Source: Kineosporiaceae bacterium
GTDB lineage: Bacteria; Actinomycetota; Actinomycetes; Actinomycetales; Kineosporiaceae
Direction of reading: 5' to 3'
DNA: 64,000 bases
NCBI GenBank assembly: GCA_016713225.1
Contig: JADJPO010000011.1
Coordinates: 434,001 to 498,000, forward strand
The first letter of the stretch is position 1. Every line of letters starts with the position of its first letter. Under the pieces are notes generated by a model that saw nothing but the letters and a program-made list of their open reading frames with translations, did no database searches and was not told the DNA's origin. Made by a program: the position numbers and the translations under genes. Below, piece after piece: positions 45,472 to 54,143 of the stretch.

Positions 45472-46599
45472 TCACTTCATCGAGATCGGGGAGGACGGCC
45501 CATCGTAGTCGGACGCCGCGACGTCGCGGACGCACGGCCAGGTTCCGGCCGCCGTCCGCACCGATTCGGCCGCCAGCAGGGCGTGGCCGATGGCCCGGGT
45601 GACCACGTCGGCCGCGGCCTGCAGGATCGCCTGAAACCCCAACAGATCAGGTGCGGCCCGCTGCCCGGTGGCGAGCGCGAACACGGTGTCGCCGTCCAGC
45701 ATGGTGTGCACGGGGCGGATCGCCCGGGCCATCCCGTCGTGGCCGAGGCCCGCCACCTTGGCGCACTGGGCCTTGGTCAGGGCGGCGTCGGTGGCGATGA
45801 CCCCGATCGTGGTCGCCTGCGGGATCACCGGGGCGCCGGCCTGCAGCAGCGGCAGCGGAACCCGGACGACGGGTGCGTCGTCGAACTCGCCGTCCAGGCC
45901 GAAACCCGCCGCGTACAGCCGACCGGTGACCGGGTCGAGGCAGGACCCCATCGCGTTGACCACCATCAAGGCGGCCACGGTGACCGCGTGAGCGCTGACG
46001 CCGTCGCTGCCACCGCCACCGCCACTGCCACTGCCACTCAGCACCAGGCTCGCAGTGCCCACCCCGCCTCTGAAACCGCCTGCCACAGCGCCGGTTCCGG
46101 CGCCGACCCCACCCTGGGCGCACGCCGGGCTCGAGGCATCGGGGGCACTGTTCAGGGCGGCGTCCAGGGCGCGCGACCCGAACGCGGCGTCCGGCCGGGC
46201 GGCGAAGTCACCACCGCGGCCCAGGTCGAAGATCACGGCGGCGGGCACGATCGGCACCACCTCACCCGGCGCCCCCACCGGGTAGCCGATGCCGCGCTCG
46301 GCCAAGCCGACCATCACGCCGTCCGCTGCGGCCAACCCGAACGCACTGCCGCCGGTGAGCACCACCGCGTGCACCCGCTCGACCAGGTTGCGCGGGTCGA
46401 GCAGGTCGGTCTCGCGGGTACCCGGCCCGCCGCCACGCACGTCCACCCCGGCCACGGCACCCTCGGGCGGGGCGAGCACCACCGTCGTGCCGGTCAGCCA
46501 GCCGTCGCCACGCCGATCAACGTGCCCGACCCTGATCCCCGCGACATCGGTGAGGGCGTTGTGCCGGCCCGCCCGCGGCGGTGGCGACGACGTGCTCAT
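45472..46599 (-). CDS. P1 family (DmpA-like) peptidase
   Basis: 375-residue Ntn-hydrolase of the P1/S58 family, which cleaves itself into two chains. N-terminal ALTDVAGIRVGHVDRR and GTTVVLAPPEGAVAGVDVRG, then ERVHAVVLTGGSAFGLAAAD, are family hallmarks. The likely autocleavage segment is GGFRGGVGTASLVL near residue 192, followed by an unusual Gly/Ser run. The C-terminal chain has GVIATDAALTKAQCAKVA. Characterised members are aminopeptidases on D- or beta-amino acids; the substrate here is open. Start overlaps the NUDIX stop (ATGA). Confidence 0.88.
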   Translation of the reverse strand: MSTSSPPPRAGRHNALTDVAGIRVGHVDRRGDGWLTGTTVVLAPPEGAVAGVDVRGGGPGTRETDLLDPRNLVERVHAVVLTGGSAFGLAAADGVMVGLAERGIGYPVGAPGEVVPIVPAAVIFDLGRGGDFAARPDAAFGSRALDAALNSAPDASSPACAQGGVGAGTGAVAGGFRGGVGTASLVLSGSGSGGGGGSDGVSAHAVTVAALMVVNAMGSCLDPVTGRLYAAGFGLDGEFDDAPVVRVPLPLLQAGAPVIPQATTIGVIATDAALTKAQCAKVAGLGHDGMARAIRPVHTMLDGDTVFALATGQRAAPDLLGFQAILQAAADVVTRAIGHALLAAESVRTAAGTWPCVRDVAASDYDGPSSPISMK

Positions 46600-47069
46600 C
46601 GCGCGCCCACTCCCCCGGCCATCTCGATCAGCCGGGCCACGATGGGTTGGTTGGAGGGCAGCCAATCCACACAGTCCGCATCTGCCTCGGCGCCCGCTGC
46701 GGCGGCGCCGGCCCAGGCGCCGGCGTCGAGCCAGGCGATCGCGTCGTGATCCTCGATGGCGGCCGGTTCGCCCGTCGCCACCTGCGCCCACCACACCCGC
46801 ATCCGATAGCCCGGCCGAATCGCCCAACCGGGGCGTGCGTCGTCCGGGTCGGGAACTTCTCGGCCGAGCGTGACGGTGACACCGAGCTCCTCGGCCAGTT
46901 CGCGGTGCAGCGCCGCCACGTGTTCCTCCCCGGGTTCGACGCCGCCGCCCGGCAGTTCCCACAGCCCGGCAGCCCACGCGGGTTCGGTGCGCCGCGCCGC
47001 GAGCAGGCGCCGCGGAGCTCTGAGATCGTCGACCACGGCCGCGGCGACCACCCACCGGATGTGCTCCAT
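46596..47069 (-). CDS. NUDIX hydrolase
   Basis: 157 residues with an intact Nudix box in GGGVEPGEEHVAALHRELAE-ELGV (near residues 41-64), preceded by WAAGLWELPGG. This pattern is close to MutT-type (d)NTP pyrophosphatases, but specificity is not fixed by sequence. It is coupled to the P1 peptidase by a 4-nt overlap and divergent from the PCD-VOC gene, 25 nt away. Confidence 0.9.
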   Translation of the reverse strand: MEHIRWVVAAAVVDDLRAPRRLLAARRTEPAWAAGLWELPGGGVEPGEEHVAALHRELAEELGVTVTLGREVPDPDDARPGWAIRPGYRMRVWWAQVATGEPAAIEDHDAIAWLDAGAWAGAAAAGAEADADCVDWLPSNQPIVARLIEMAGGVGAR

Positions 47070-47094
47070 CGGCTCAGCCTGGCAGAGTTCGGGT

Positions 47095-47790
47095 ATGTCC
47101 TCTGCCGCTCCGCGCCTGCTCGACGACGCCGAGATCACCCGCCAGCTGCTCGACCTGCCGGGGGTGGTGCGCGGCGTTGCCGGAGCGCTGACCCTCGCCG
47201 TCCGGGCACCGTCCTTCGAGGAGGCCGTGCAGCTGGTGCGCCTGGTGGCCAAGGACGCCGAGTTGATGAACCACCACCCCGACATCGACCTGCGGTGGTG
47301 CACCGTCACCTTCACGCTGTCGACTCACTCGGCGCGCGGGGTGACCCAACTCGATATCGAACTCGCACACCAGATCCTGCAGTCCGCCATGGCGGTGGGC
47401 GCCGTCACGTTGCCCGCGCCGCACCGGGTCGAGGTGGCACTGGACGTCGCCGACGTGGACGCCGTCCGGCCGTTCTGGACGGCGGCTCTGGGCTACGTCG
47501 AACGTCAGGGGGACGAGGCGATCGAGCTCGTCGCCGGCGACGGGCAGGGACCCTCGCTCTGGTTCCAGACCACGGCCGCCGACGACCCGCGACTGGCGAT
47601 CCGGTCGCGGTTCCACCTCGATATCCATGTGCCCGCCGAGGCCGTGTCGGCACGACTCCAGGCCTGCCTGGACGCCGGGGGTCGGCTGATCAGTGAGGCG
47701 CATGCCCCGGCGTGGTGGGTACTGGCCGACCCCGAGGGCAACGAGGCGTGCCTGTGCACCTGGCCGGCGCCGAGCACGAGCACGCCGTGA
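47095..47790 (+). CDS. pterin-4a-carbinolamine dehydratase fused to VOC domain
   Basis: 231 residues in two parts. Residues 1-100 are a PCD/PhhB domain with the active-site histidines in MNHHPDIDLRWCTVTFTLST-HS. Residues 105-230 are a glyoxalase/VOC domain (RVEVALDVADVDAVRPFWTA, SRFHLDIHVPAEAV, VLADPEGNEACLCTW). The fusion occurs in actinobacteria. No aromatic amino acid hydroxylase is near, so pterin recycling is uncertain. The stop overlaps the VIT gene's GTG start. Confidence 0.88.
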   Translation: MSSAAPRLLDDAEITRQLLDLPGVVRGVAGALTLAVRAPSFEEAVQLVRLVAKDAELMNHHPDIDLRWCTVTFTLSTHSARGVTQLDIELAHQILQSAMAVGAVTLPAPHRVEVALDVADVDAVRPFWTAALGYVERQGDEAIELVAGDGQGPSLWFQTTAADDPRLAIRSRFHLDIHVPAEAVSARLQACLDAGGRLISEAHAPAWWVLADPEGNEACLCTWPAPSTSTP

Positions 47791-48509
47791 GCGCGACCCT
47801 GGACGAGGGTGCCCACGACGACGAGGCGCACTCGGGCGCCGTTGCCGGGCAACTGAACTGGTTGCGCGCAGGGGTCCTGGGCGCCAACGACGGCATCGTG
47901 TCGGTGGCCGGCCTGGTGGTCGGTGTGGCGGGCGCGACCACCGACCGGACGGCGATCCTGACCGCCGGCGTCGCCGGACTGGTGGCCGGAGCGTTGTCGA
48001 TGGCCGGCGGCGAGTACGTCTCGGTGAGCACCCAGCGCGACACCGAGCGCGCCCTGCTCGACCTGGAACGCTGGGAGCTGGCCAATCTGCCCGAGCACGA
48101 GCTCGAGGAACTCACCGCGATCTATCAGGGCAAGGGGCTCGACCCCGAGCTCGCCTCCCGAGTGGCCGAGCAGCTCACCGCCCACGATGCCCTCGGCGCC
48201 CACGCCGAGGCCGAACTGAAGCTCGACCCGCACGAGCTGACCAGCCCCTGGCAGGCGGCCTGGGCCTCGTTCGTGGCGTTCTCGGTCGGCGCGCTGTTGC
48301 CGTTGCTGGCAATCCTGCTGCCGCCGCAGTCCTGGCGGGTGGGGGTCTGCTTCGTCGCCGTCATCGTGGCGCTGGCCGTGACCGGTGGGGTGAGCGCCTC
48401 GATCGGCAAGGCCCCGATCCGCCCGGCGCTGGTGCGCAACATCGCGGTGGGTGCGCTCGGTATGGCCGTCACCTTCGGCGTCGGGGCCTTGGTCGGCACC
48501 CAGATCTGA
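47787..48509 (+). CDS. VIT1/CCC1 family iron/manganese transporter
   Basis: 240-residue membrane protein. The first helix contains WLRAGVLGANDGIVSVAGLV, the family signature, followed by GALSMAGGEYVSVSTQRDTE. A cytoplasmic acidic helical region (ELEELTAIYQGKGLDPELAS) carries the Glu-rich metal-binding part, then three more helices follow. It should export or sequester Fe(II)/Mn(II). GTG 47787 overlaps the previous stop (GTGA); in-frame GTGs at 47748 and 47754 are alternatives. Confidence 0.9.
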   Translation: MSATLDEGAHDDEAHSGAVAGQLNWLRAGVLGANDGIVSVAGLVVGVAGATTDRTAILTAGVAGLVAGALSMAGGEYVSVSTQRDTERALLDLERWELANLPEHELEELTAIYQGKGLDPELASRVAEQLTAHDALGAHAEAELKLDPHELTSPWQAAWASFVAFSVGALLPLLAILLPPQSWRVGVCFVAVIVALAVTGGVSASIGKAPIRPALVRNIAVGALGMAVTFGVGALVGTQI

Positions 48510-48532
48510 GCACGACTGCTGGACTGGTCGAC

Positions 48533-49212
<680 letters not shown>

Positions 49213-49219
<7 letters not shown>

Positions 49220-49872
49220 TCACCTCACGCGGCCTGGCCGAGTACCGGGCGATGTTCTCCCTCACCGAGGCCGACCTGGCCGGGCGAGTGCTCGATTGTT
49301 GCGCGGGCGCGGCGTCCCTGGTGGCCGAGGCGAACGCACGCGGCGGACAGGCCGTGGCCGCCGATCCGGTGTTCGCGCTCGGCCTCGACCGGGTGGCGGA
49401 CGCCGTCCGGGCGAGCTCGTCCGGTGGGCAGCAACTCGTCGACGACCACGAGGACCAGTTCGTCTGGCACTGGTACGGCGACCGCGGCAGGCGCGACCGG
49501 ATGCGTACCGAGGCCGCCGAGGTCTTCCTGGACGACGCGCGCCGTCACCCGGGGCGCTACCTCGCCGCGGAACTGCCCCGGCTGCCGTTCGCCACCGGCA
49601 GTGTCGACCTGGCGCTCTGCTCGCACCTGCTGTTCACCTGGGCCCGACGGTTCGATCGGGCCTGGCACCGGGCGGCGCTGGTCGAGTTGGCCCGGGTGGC
49701 CACCCAGGTTCGGGTGTTCCCGCTGGTCCGGGCCGGGGACGGTTCGCCCACCCCGTTCCTGGACGATCTGTTGGACGATCTGCGGGGCGCGGGGCTGACC
49801 CCGCGGGTGCAGCAGGTCGAGTACGAGTTCCAGCGCGGCGGCAACCAGATGCTGATCGTCGATCACACCTGA
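49213..49872 (+). CDS. class I SAM-dependent methyltransferase-like protein
   Basis: 219 residues. The SAM-binding region is VLDCCAGAASLVAEANARGG (near residues 27-46) followed by AVAADP, with Cys-Cys in place of the usual Gly/Pro. Later LPFATGSVDLALCSHLLFTW resembles motif IV. The C-terminus has FPLVRAGDGSPTPFLDDLLD and QRGGNQMLIV. The substrate is unknown. GTG 49213 overlaps the end of the preceding methyltransferase. Confidence 0.75.
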
Positions 49873-49891
49873 CCGGGCCAGGATGGGCACC

Positions 49892-50230
49892 ATGCAACTC
49901 GCCGAGCTCACCGCCACGGTCGAACGGGTCTCCGAGGGATACGCCGATCGCTTCGGCATCGACCGCACACCGGATTGGTTCCTGATGAAACTCCAGGAGG
50001 AACTGGGCGAACTCACCCAAGTGCACCTGCAGCGGCAGGGTCAGGCACGCACGAAAGGCCTGAGTGCGCACGAACTGGACGAGGCCTTCGGTGGCGAGGT
50101 GGCCGACGTCCTCGGGCAGCTGCTGCTGTTGGCCCACCATCACGGCATCGACCTCGAGCGCGAGATGCGCCGTAAGTGGTTCCGCTGGTTGCCGACCCCC
50201 GCGCGAGACGGCCCGCAGCCGGTCGAGTGA
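49892..50230 (+). CDS. MazG-like nucleotide pyrophosphohydrolase
   Basis: 112-residue all-alpha protein with the MazG metal pattern: WFLMKLQEELGELTQV (ExxE) near residue 35 and FGGEVADVLGQLLLLAHHHG (ExxD) near residue 70. Such enzymes hydrolyse non-canonical or excess NTPs. Start ATG 49892; an in-frame ATG at 49883 is possible. It precedes the roadblock gene by 111 nt on the same strand. Confidence 0.85.
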   Translation: MQLAELTATVERVSEGYADRFGIDRTPDWFLMKLQEELGELTQVHLQRQGQARTKGLSAHELDEAFGGEVADVLGQLLLLAHHHGIDLEREMRRKWFRWLPTPARDGPQPVE

Positions 50231-50341
50231 TTACCGGCATCTGGGCCACGCCATCCCCGCGGGCTGATTACGCTCGATCATCAGAACGCCCCATTCGGGG
50301 ATCACCCGACCGCCCGATGGGCAGCCCTGAGGAGACCATCC

Positions 50342-50710
50342 ATGTCCACCCGGAACGAACGGATCCAGACGATCCTGCGCGACCTCGTGGGCAGCACGCC
50401 CGACATCGAGGGCGCCGCCCTGGTCACCACCGATGGCCTCCCGCTGGCCGCAGCACTCCCCCAGGGCACCGACGAGGACCGGGTGTCGGCGATGGCCGCT
50501 GCGGCTCTGTCGATGGGGTCGCGCATGGCCGCCGAGCTCAAGCGCGGCACGCTGGAACAGGTGTACGTCAAGGGAAACGCCGGCTACGTCGTGATGATGC
50601 AGGCCGGTGAGGAGACCGTGCTCGAGACCATCTCCTCCAGCGATGCCCGACTCGGCCTGCTGCTGTACGAGATGAAGGTGGCGGCCAAGGAACTCGCCAA
50701 CCTCGTCTGA
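50342..50710 (+). CDS. roadblock/LC7 domain protein, MglB-like
   Basis: 122 residues forming one roadblock/LC7 fold: helix TRNERIQTILRDLVGSTP, strand EGAALVTTDGLPLAAALP, a central helix DRVSAMAAAALSMGSRMAAE and strands VYVKGNAGYVVMMQAGEETV. MglB and CvnB proteins of this type act as GTPase-activating or scaffold partners of small Ras-like GTPases. GAGGAG lies 8 nt before the ATG. It heads a four-gene run ending in a GTPase (52100), which makes a regulator-GTPase pair likely. The GAP role is inferred. Confidence 0.9.
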   Translation: MSTRNERIQTILRDLVGSTPDIEGAALVTTDGLPLAAALPQGTDEDRVSAMAAAALSMGSRMAAELKRGTLEQVYVKGNAGYVVMMQAGEETVLETISSSDARLGLLLYEMKVAAKELANLV

Positions 50711-50724
50711 GGCGAGGCCTGACC

Positions 50725-51246
50725 GTGAACGCCATGCGTGACATGCAGCCCGAGGACGTCCCGGGGCAGGGCACCCCTCACGTCGTGCGGTACTTCGACG
50801 GATCCGCCCGGGTCGTGATCACCACCGAGCACGAAACCCTTTTCCCCACAGGCGAACTCATCGTCTCGCAGACCGATCTCGACGGGATCATCACGATGTG
50901 CAACGAGGCTTTCGTACGCATGTCGGGCTACAGCCGCGAACAGCTTCTGGGTGCGCCGCACTCGATCCTGCGCCACCCCGACATGCCTCGGGCGGCGTTC
51001 GCCGACCTCTGGACGACCATCTCGGACGGCAAGCGCTGGAGCGGCTACGTGAAGAACCTGCGGCGAGACGGCGGCTTCTACTGGGTGTACGCCACCGTGA
51101 TCCCGAAGATTCGTGGCGGCGAGATCGTGGGCCACACATCGGTGCGGCGTCAGCCCTCGCGAACCAAGGTCGCCGCGGCCGAACAGCTCTACGTCACGAT
51201 GCGCCGAGACGAAGCCGCCCCCGCGGCGGCGGAGGTCACGTCGTGA
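50725..51246 (+). CDS. stand-alone Aer-type PAS domain protein
   Basis: 173 residues with one PAS domain (about 40-150) closely patterned on E. coli Aer: NEAFVRMSGYSREQLLGAPH, then RHPDMPRAAFADLWTTI and WSGYVKNLRRDGGFYWVYAT. The Arg-His-x-Asp of RHPDMP and the downstream Trp are conserved in the FAD-binding pocket of Aer, so this may bind FAD and sense redox state. No transducer, kinase or membrane segment follows, unlike Aer. GTG 50725 is 15 nt after the roadblock stop; ATG 50734 is an alternative. Its stop overlaps the next start (GTGA). Confidence 0.9.
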   Translation: MNAMRDMQPEDVPGQGTPHVVRYFDGSARVVITTEHETLFPTGELIVSQTDLDGIITMCNEAFVRMSGYSREQLLGAPHSILRHPDMPRAAFADLWTTISDGKRWSGYVKNLRRDGGFYWVYATVIPKIRGGEIVGHTSVRRQPSRTKVAAAEQLYVTMRRDEAAPAAAEVTS

Positions 51247-51995
51247 CCTTCGGATTCGCCATCAGCCCCGACGTTCACGTTCGTGACATCACCGACTGGT
51301 TCGTGCTGAACACCCGGCTGCAGCGGCTCACCGGTCAGCCCATCCGGGCGACCGTCTACGACGACTTCGGCGACCTGCACCGGGCCTATGACGACGGCCG
51401 GGTCGACTTGGTCTACGCCAACGCCGCCGACACCGCTCTGTTGGTGCGCGACCACGGTTTCCTGCCCGTCGCGGCACCACAGGAGGTCTCGGACGAGGCC
51501 GTCGTCGTGGTGGCGCAGGACGGACCCCTGCGTTCCCTGGATGATCTCGGCGCACATCTCACGGTCGCCGCCACCGATGCCCCGGACGTCGAGCGGATCT
51601 GCCGCATCCTGCTGGAGCCCGCCGACCTCACCTCGGCCGACATCGACCTGGTGATGCAGCGCAACTACGTACTGGTGGCCAAGGCCGTGATGTGGGGGGA
51701 GGCCGAGGCCGGCTTCTTCCTGCGGGCCGCCTACGACCAGCTCTCCCAGGTCATCCGCGCCCGGCTGCATCCACTGATCTCCAGCCGGATCTACGTGGTG
51801 AGCCACTGCCTGCTGGCAGCCCCGACGATCGCCCCGCAGGTCGAGACGGTGCTGGCCGGCTTGCGGGCGCTCGCTGCCGACCCGGCGAACGCCGCTCTGC
51901 TGGCGGCCCTGGGCGCCCCTGCCGGGTGGAAGCGGATGACCCGGGAGGACACCGAGTTCATGATCGATCTGATGGACGCCCTGGCCCAGCAATAG
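51243..51995 (+). CDS. PhnD-like periplasmic-binding-fold protein without signal peptide
   Basis: 250 residues of the phosphate/phosphite/phosphonate-binding (PhnD) fold: FGFAISPDVHVRDITDWFVL, YDDFGDLHRAYDDGRVDLVY, then NAADTALLV and DDLGAHLTVAATDAPDVERI. It starts directly with the first strand, with no signal peptide or lipobox, so it should stay in the cytoplasm. No ABC permease or ATPase is near. Coupled by GTGA overlap to the PAS gene, it may be an intracellular ligand sensor in the same system; the ligand is unknown. Confidence 0.85.
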   Translation: MTFGFAISPDVHVRDITDWFVLNTRLQRLTGQPIRATVYDDFGDLHRAYDDGRVDLVYANAADTALLVRDHGFLPVAAPQEVSDEAVVVVAQDGPLRSLDDLGAHLTVAATDAPDVERICRILLEPADLTSADIDLVMQRNYVLVAKAVMWGEAEAGFFLRAAYDQLSQVIRARLHPLISSRIYVVSHCLLAAPTIAPQVETVLAGLRALAADPANAALLAALGAPAGWKRMTREDTEFMIDLMDALAQQ

Positions 51996-52099
51996 GCCTC
52001 GAGCACGACGCCGTGCGCCGGTCTGGGTTAGGTTCGATCTGCGACGTCCCCGGTAGCTGACCAACCACCACGCGCGATCCCGGGGCGTGAGGGAGAGCC

Positions 52100-52906
52100 A
52101 TGAAGTCGCCGTCCGGGCGAAGCGCCCACCTGGGTCGGCTGGTCGCGACCTCGGGACGCGAGGGGGGCGCTGCGATCGCCACCGCGGTCGGGGCGCTGGC
52201 CACCGGCGGGCAGCGTGCCCGCCACCTGCTGCGCACCCGCTACCCCACCGTGGCGGTCACCGGCATGACCGGCGTCGGCAAGACCGCGCTGGCCGACCGG
52301 ATCAGCCGCAAGGCGGCCGAGAACGGCCAAGCGGACGTCGGCTCGGCCGTCCTCGAGAAGCGCACCCGCACCACCGGGTCGTTGCGCGGGTTCCGGTTCC
52401 GGGTGGTGCCCGGCGAGAACGCCGCGACGCGCCTGGGCGCGCTCGACCAGGTCTTCCACGACGAGGCGGTGGACGGCGTCCTGCACGTCGTCGCCAACGG
52501 CTACGCCACCGGACGGCGCGCAGCCGGCATCAGCGGCTCGGCACCGGTCGATCGCGAACTGCAGCTGGCACGAGAGCTGGACGACTGGACCATCACCGCC
52601 CACCGCATCGCCTCGATGGCAGTGCGCCGCGACAAGCCGACCTGGTTGGTGATCGCGGTGACCAAGGTCGACCTGTACCCGGACGAGATCGAGTCGGTGG
52701 TGCGCTCCTACTCCCCCGGCGCCGGCACGCCGTTCGCGGTCAAGCTCGACGAACTGCGTGCCTTGGCGGGGGCGGCCAAGCTGTCGGTCGACGTCCTGCC
52801 GGTGTGCGCCGAAGGCGGCAAGAACTCAGCCGTCTCGGCCAAGCAGCGCGATGCCTACGTCGCCGCCCTGGAGTTGCGCATGGCCCAACTCTGCGGGCAT
52901 CGCTGA
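52100..52906 (+). CDS. MglA-like small GTPase
   Basis: 268 residues. After an Ala/Gly-rich N-terminus of about 45 residues come G1 VTGMTGVGKTALAD (52-65), a G3 region FRFRVVPGENAATRLGALDQ, and G4 VTKVD (189-193). In G3 the usual DxxG Asp is replaced, giving VVPGE; MglA GTPases similarly have TVPGQ. This supports pairing with the roadblock protein at 50342. The gene is 104 nt after the PhnD-like gene on the same strand. The extended N-terminus and C-terminus are not seen in minimal Ras-like proteins. Confidence 0.85.
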   Translation: MKSPSGRSAHLGRLVATSGREGGAAIATAVGALATGGQRARHLLRTRYPTVAVTGMTGVGKTALADRISRKAAENGQADVGSAVLEKRTRTTGSLRGFRFRVVPGENAATRLGALDQVFHDEAVDGVLHVVANGYATGRRAAGISGSAPVDRELQLARELDDWTITAHRIASMAVRRDKPTWLVIAVTKVDLYPDEIESVVRSYSPGAGTPFAVKLDELRALAGAAKLSVDVLPVCAEGGKNSAVSAKQRDAYVAALELRMAQLCGHR

Positions 52907-52916
52907 CGCCACCCGC

Positions 52917-53053
52917 CTCGTGCGGTCACTTCCGGCCTCGTGCGGTCACTTCTGAGCCCGTGCGGTCAGTTCTGGCCCCGTGCGGTCAGTTCTGACCTAT
53001 CTGCGGTCACTTCCGGTGAATGACATCGATGTCATCGGTCGGAAGTGACCGCA
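52917..53053. repeat. family C element: five tandem 20-nt units plus an inverted copy
   Basis: Units of TGCGGTCAsTTCyGr start at 52921, 52941, 52961 and 52981, an exact 20-nt period, with a fifth at 53002. An inverted copy lies at 53040-53053, giving a 14-bp stem with 53002-53015. Between them is a perfect 16-nt palindrome ATGACATCGATGTCAT (53020-53035), continuing as TGTCATCGG, also found in family B copy 1. It begins 10 nt after the GTPase stop and ends about 110 nt before the next start. Confidence 0.9.
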
Positions 53054-53163
53054 CTGATCCGGCATTCGCGCGGACACCGGCCTCGACCTGACCGACGAAC
53101 ATCACGTCCCCGAGGTCAGGCGAGGGTTTCCCGCCGGGGGGTCGCAGCGGGGAGGATGGTCTG

Positions 53164-53658
53164 GTGACGAGCGCGCGCGAGATCCTGACCTACGAGACCT
53201 TCGGCACCGCCTGCCGCGAACTGGCCCAGGCTGTGGCGGACGACGGCTACGAGCCCGACCTGATCCTGTCCATCGCCCGCGGCGGGCTGGGGCTCGGCAT
53301 GGGGCTGGGCTACGCCTTGTCGGTGAAGAACCTGTCTGTGATCAACGTCGAGTTCTACACCGGTGTCGACGAGCGCCTGGACGTGCCGATCATGCTGCCG
53401 CCGACCCCGGCCGCGGTGGACCTGTCCGGTTTGAAGGTGCTCATCGCGGACGACGTCGCCGACACCGGGCGCACCCTCGAACTGGTGCACGAGTTCTGCC
53501 GCGAGCACGTGGCCGACTCGCGGATCGCCGTGATCTACGAGAAGCCCGCCTCGTCGGTCAAACCCGACTACTCCTGGAAGCGCACCGATGCCTGGATCGA
53601 GTTCCCCTGGTCGACGCTGCCCCCCGTGGTGACGCGAGACGGGGCCGTCGCGCACTGA
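53164..53658 (+). CDS. phosphoribosyltransferase family protein
   Basis: 164 residues of type I PRTase fold. The PRPP-binding loop is VLIADDVADTGRTLELV near residues 95-111, and the pyrophosphate loop is ILSIARGGLGLGMGLGY near residue 35. This resembles hypoxanthine/xanthine-guanine PRTase-like proteins, though the base is not determined. The start GTG 53164 has GGAGG 9 nt upstream. Confidence 0.9.
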   Translation: MTSAREILTYETFGTACRELAQAVADDGYEPDLILSIARGGLGLGMGLGYALSVKNLSVINVEFYTGVDERLDVPIMLPPTPAAVDLSGLKVLIADDVADTGRTLELVHEFCREHVADSRIAVIYEKPASSVKPDYSWKRTDAWIEFPWSTLPPVVTRDGAVAH

Positions 53659-53701
53659 GCAGTCAGCGAAACCGGTCACTGAACCGGGTGACCGAGCCGG
53701 G

Positions 53702-54112
53702 CTACTGAACCGGGTGAGCCTCACCGGGCATGGGCGTCAGCGACCCGATCTCGTCGGCGATGTCGCCGGTGACCGGACAGCGCCAGACCGCGCGATCTTC
53801 CTCGCCGCTGGCGGTCAGCGGATGAGTGCGGGGGTGCTGCGGGCAGATCGGCCAGCAGGCACGCCGTCCGATGCCCGGCAGCGACTCGACGACCACCTCC
53901 TGCAACTGGTCGGCCACCGTCACCACGGCCTCGGCCCACGAGGCGAAGGGACGCCGCCAGATGCCGGCGCCCGTCCCGTCGGATGCCCAGAACCAGGCGG
54001 CCATGTCGTCCTCGGGATCGGCCACCTCGACCCGAATCAGCCCCGGGTGACATCTCTCGAGATCGTCCAGCACAGGGTGCAGCGCGTCGACGATCGTTGC
54101 CGGCTCGCTCAT
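53702..54112 (-). CDS. hypothetical protein with C-terminal Cys/His cluster
   Basis: 136 residues. The N-terminal half is an alpha/beta segment with LIRVEVADPEDDMAAWFWAS and PFASWAEAVVTVADQLQEVV. The C-terminal half has Cys and His spacing suited to a metal site: CWPICPQHPRTHPLTAS followed by AVWRCPVTG. I do not recognise the family. ATG 54110-54112 (MSEPATIV) is the start, 31 nt after the stop of the nucleotidyltransferase gene on the same strand. Confidence 0.75.
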   Translation of the reverse strand: MSEPATIVDALHPVLDDLERCHPGLIRVEVADPEDDMAAWFWASDGTGAGIWRRPFASWAEAVVTVADQLQEVVVESLPGIGRRACWPICPQHPRTHPLTASGEEDRAVWRCPVTGDIADEIGSLTPMPGEAHPVQ

Positions 54113-54143
54113 CACCTCAGCCTGGCCGGTCGGTCGCCAGGTG

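Noticed and set aside
52917..53053. Family C considered as a CRISPR array
   Set aside because: Units are 20 nt in tandem with almost no spacer, the last is inverted, and no cas genes are near.
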